DNA from: Diogma glabrata
Taxonomy: Eukaryota > Arthropoda > Insecta > Diptera > Cylindrotomidae
Direction of reading: 5' to 3'
Length of the DNA stretch: 64,000 bases
Assembly (NCBI GenBank): GCA_963693315.1
Contig: OY856187.1
Span: 111,391,746 to 111,455,745, forward strand
Position numbers and translations under genes: made by a program. The notes beneath the pieces were generated by a model that saw only the letters and a program-made list of their open reading frames with translations, did no database searches and was not told the DNA's origin. Positions 58,810 to 64,000 of the stretch are shown in pieces. Within the stretch, counting starts at the first letter, position 1. Each line of letters begins with the position of its first letter.

Positions 58810-59383
58810 TCAGGTATCATCGCTAATCCATGGTTTTCGTGATTTGTCTTGGTATCCAAGCACATCTGTAGCAGTTTTGACGTAAGCTTCTTTAACTTGT
58901 TCCCATTTTTCATCAATGCTGGTGGTTTCGTTGTTTGGTAGATTGAGCTGGAGCGATTCTTTGAAGATGTTATTTGTATTTTTGTCGCTCAATCTGTTGA
59001 TGTTAAATTTCCTCTGACATGACTTGTTGTGTTTTACAGCAGCTGGTGTAATTTTGAATGTTGCTATTACCAGTTGATGGTCGCTGTGTGAGGAGCAGAT
59101 ATCTCCTCGCTTTGCTCTGACGTCTTGTAGTGAGGATAGAAACTTCTTATTCACCAGTACGTGATCAATTTGGTTCTTGGTTCTTCCATTTGGGGATGTC
59201 CAAGTGTATTTGTGTATGTTCTTGTGTGGGAACTTGCTGCCTACTATGAATAGTTGATTTGTGACACAACAATCGATGAGCCTATCTCAATTATTGTTAC
59301 GTGTTGATTCTAGTGCATGTTTGCCATGACTGATTCCATTCCGGTGTTGTCGAATTCAATTTTGGCATTGAAATCACCTTGTA
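58810..59383 (-). pseudogene. RTE endonuclease, C-terminal part
   Basis: After the GDFN segment several frame changes occur (about 59380-59250). From there the sequence reads RLIDCCVTNQLFIVGSKFPH, KNIHKYTWTSPNGRTKNQID and HVLVNKKFLSSLQDVRAKRG. It continues SSHSDHQLVIATFKI (the SDHxL catalytic His motif) and ends KSRKPWISDDT with a TGA at 58810-58812. 'YTW.SP....NQIDH' and 'SLQDVR..RGAD..SDH' are strongly conserved in RTE elements. Nothing resembling an RT follows. Confidence 0.82.
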
Positions 59384-59884
59384 TTATTTTGATGTCATTT
59401 CGGTGGCACTAGCCAGTGTTACTTGGAGTTGTTCGTAGAATTCATCTTTTGTCGCATTATCAGCTTCTTCGGTAGGTGTATAGCACTGCATGATCGTTGT
59501 ATTTCTAATTTTCGATTGCAATCTTGCTGTTACTATTCTGCTACTGATTGGTTTCCATACGAGAAGTGCTTTCTTTGCGTTAGGTGTTGTTAATATTGCT
59601 ACGCCTTGCTCATTTGTGTTGGATTTACCAGAGAACATCATGTAGTTTCCTTCACTTGTTATTAGCTCTCCGCTGTTTTTCCATCTTACTTCACTGAGTC
59701 CTAATATCTCGATGTTATATTCTTTCATTACTTTCTCAACTTGTGCTAACCTCGATGTTTCTATCAGAGTTCTGACATTCCAGTTTCTTACTCTTGTCCG
59801 GGTACGGTAGCAAAGGGTCGGTATTTGATTTTTTTCAGCTTGGTTTGTTATGTTTTTCTTTCTAGTGTACGTTTCTTTAATCAT
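59384..59884 (-). pseudogene. RTE endonuclease, N-terminal part
   Basis: The minus-strand frame reads RTRVRNWNVRTLIETSRLAQ, then YNIEILGLSEVRWKNSGELI, GNYMMFSGKSNTNEQGVAIL and RLQSKIRNTTIMQCYTPTEE. The 'NWNVRTL' and 'LGLSEVRW' motifs, with catalytic Asn and Glu, are hallmarks of RTE/BovB-type endonucleases, often annotated as craniofacial development protein 2-like. The frame closes at MTSK. A shift gives QGDFNAKIEFDNTGMESVM, the GDFN catalytic motif, so the stop reflects a frameshift around 59390. The ATG at 59882-59884 may be the original start of ORF2 or lie downstream of it. Confidence 0.85.
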
Positions 59885-60137
59885 TTAAATTTCGGATTCA
59901 TCTTTCGGATTAACGGGTGATTGGGCCATCGAATCCTAGCCAATTTCCTGGGCTGCTGGATAAGGTATACTGACATACCGTAGGCGAGATATTCCTGCTT
60001 CAATGTGCTACAATCGTATTTCCATATTTTTTCTGATGAACTTCTCAAGCGGTCATCCGGTTAAGTTGTGATACTTCCCAGTGTTGCTTAACTTCCTTGC
60101 AAAGAATGTTGTTGACTTATCCACTTCTCCATGCCGC

Positions 60138-62853
<2,716 letters not shown>

Positions 62854-63015
62854 ATGTCATCAAAACACAACGTTAGGACGACGTACATCGACCAAAGTAG
62901 GTCCGTTGTAGATTATGAACTTGAATCTATCTTATTGCACGCTAATCGTAAACCTAATTCCAAATTCAAGTTTGAACTAACCAGATCGTACAACTCAGAT
63001 GATTTTGTTTGTTGA
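62854..63015 (+). CDS. Small open frame, 53 residues, unknown
   Basis: An ATG at 62854 opens a frame reading MSSKHNVRTTYIDQSRSVVD, then YELESILLHANRKPNSKFKF and ELTRSYNSDDFVC, to a TGA at 63013-63015. Codons are well mixed and charged residues balanced, unlike the A+T-rich surroundings, so it may be a real short protein, a first exon or a transposon protein start. No transmembrane stretch, signal peptide or known motif is visible. A TATATAAG string at 63061 lies downstream, not upstream. Function unknown. Confidence 0.3.
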   Translation: MSSKHNVRTTYIDQSRSVVDYELESILLHANRKPNSKFKFELTRSYNSDDFVC

Positions 63016-63159
63016 AAAATTTCCATAGGTAAACATAAAACTTTTGTAACAACACCAGTATATATAAGAACGCATTTGACATGCTACATGGTCTGTGGAT
63101 AGGCCTGGAGTTCGATCAACACAAAAAATTATTTGGATAAATATTTCTGGACAAAAATG

Positions 63160-63535
63160 TTTTACATTTTTGAAAATAAATCGAAAGCTAAAATTACAAA
63201 AAAAACTGTTTTGCCCTACAAAAAAATCACCTTGCATATGACACCCCACATGACATGATCAAAAATTATTTTTTTTCAAAATTTCTACTTTAAACCTCCA
63301 ATGAACATTTGAAATTATAACAAGCAAAAAAAATTTTGGTTTCGATTTATCAAAATCCCTATACCCGTGATTTTTTAAAAAGTCTTTCTTTTGTAATGTT
63401 CCTAGGTAAGGGCAGGGGGGGGGGAGGCACTACTCGTATATGGTAATAACTCAAAAACGAAGCAGTCGAAGATTCAATGAAACATTTGTTTGAAACATTT
63501 CCATTTTTTTCGATTTTTCTACTTTTTTTTATCAT
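63160..63535. repeat. Diverged relative of tandem unit F
   Basis: CTTGCATATGACACCCCACA (63231) and GGTAATAACTCAAAAACGAA (63441) correspond to TCATATGACACCCAACC and CCATAACTCAAAAACTGTG of array F in the same orientation. A run of ten G's lies at 63415-63424. The minus-strand frame across it (62995-63249) is not considered a gene. Confidence 0.5.
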
Positions 63536-64000
63536 CAGCAGTTAAATTCTGTAAATGTGAAGCGGTGAAGTGATAAGTTTTTTATAACTTCACCGCAAAA
63601 ATATCTATGTGAGTGAAGTTTTAAAACTATAAAGTTAACACTGACTTTTTGTTTGGCAATAAAATGAAATCGTTTCTTTTGTTGTCAGTGATATTATGTC
63701 AAAAAATACCGTAACGTCAATATGATTTGATTTTTTAAGATTGTATTTCTAAATTAAATACAGATTAATTTTTTTAATTTAATTTCTAAAATATTTATGT
63801 ATATTTAAATTTGTAAAAATTTATGGTTAAATTGTTTTAAAAGTTAAAATATACATTTAATTTTATGTATTTTTGACGTTCGACAGAGCCGCGCTTGCTA
63901 TTAGATTTTTTAACACTCAAATCGCATATAGAATCGCAAAAATGGTAAAATAATAAAAAAAAATGAAAAAATCGAAATGAAGAAATTTTTAACACTTCAC
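63536..64000. mobile_element. Family G element, longer copy, runs off the window
   Basis: It starts CAGCAGTTAAATTCTGTAAA, with GTGAAGCGGTGAAGTGATAA as in the small copy at 1631. The last bases, GAAGAAATTTTTAACACTTCAC, match the right arm of the small copy (GAAGAAATTTTTATCACTTCAC). About 370 bases in between are absent from the small copy. The right terminus should lie roughly 25 bases beyond the window. An extra inner hairpin GCGGTGAAGT/ACTTCACCGC is visible at the left end. No clear coding frame. Confidence 0.7.

Larger units (their letters stand above)
58806..60137 (-). mobile_element. RTE-clade LINE fragment: 5' region and endonuclease only
   Basis: On the minus strand, about 250 bases of 5' sequence (60137-59885) lead into an APE endonuclease in pieces, and the element stops right after it at about 58806. 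No RT follows. Loss of the 3' part is the reverse of ordinary LINE truncation and points to later deletion or rearrangement. The (AT)n tract of the neighbouring palindrome abuts its 5' end. Confidence 0.8.

Overview
The window is a very A+T-rich eukaryotic, probably insect, intergenic region with no recognisable intact host gene. The insect reading rests on the mix of mobile elements: RTE and jockey/CR1-like and R1/LOA-like non-LTR retrotransposons, a BEL/Pao relic, a ZBED5/GTF2IRD2-type hAT element and foldback DNA transposons, plus a short stretch close to the TTAGG motif common in insects. I cannot name the species. Almost every long open frame is a piece of a decayed transposon or a by-product of simple sequence.

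Layout. 0-4 kb: a foldback (216-896), a CCCGGGA cluster, three small hairpin or TIR elements, a split acidic coding relic and a 54-bp duplication. 4-6 kb: first copy of dispersed repeat A. 6.1-8.9 kb: a broken jockey/CR1-like LINE, followed by a coding relic of unknown origin (9.05-9.45 kb). 10.9-12.0 kb: an unidentified coding relic and a LINE tail. 12.4-15.9 kb: a minisatellite, then a complete 2.9-kb foldback element with tandem-repeat arms and an exact 9-bp target duplication. 18.4-27.0 kb: three arms of repeat A in alternating orientation, the last split by two nested insertions, one of them a 2.4-kb foldback with CACTA-like ends and TAA duplication. 28.9-29.9 kb: a TIR element flanked by ATAA. 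30.5-32.2 kb: a hAT element with an exact 8-bp duplication and a decayed transposase. 33.5-39.8 kb: two copies of foldback family C, an RT relic and the second CACTA-like foldback. 41.7-43.9 kb: a 5'-truncated LINE on the minus strand with a poly(A) tail. 46-51.4 kb: fragments of a BEL/Pao element, a third family C copy and a decayed R1/LOA-like LINE. 54-58.6 kb: short repeats and a 285-bp tandem array. 58.8-60.1 kb: an RTE endonuclease relic. 60.1-61.2 kb: a large palindrome bounded by (AT)n. The last 1.1 kb holds a small open frame and a longer relative of the hairpin element found at 1.6 kb.

The genes do not form a pathway. The unifying theme is inverted-repeat architecture: at least ten separate structures are foldbacks or paired inverted copies, several nested, so the region records successive insertions and would give many hairpin transcripts if transcribed. 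All family assignments come from reading motifs by eye; no database search was run.
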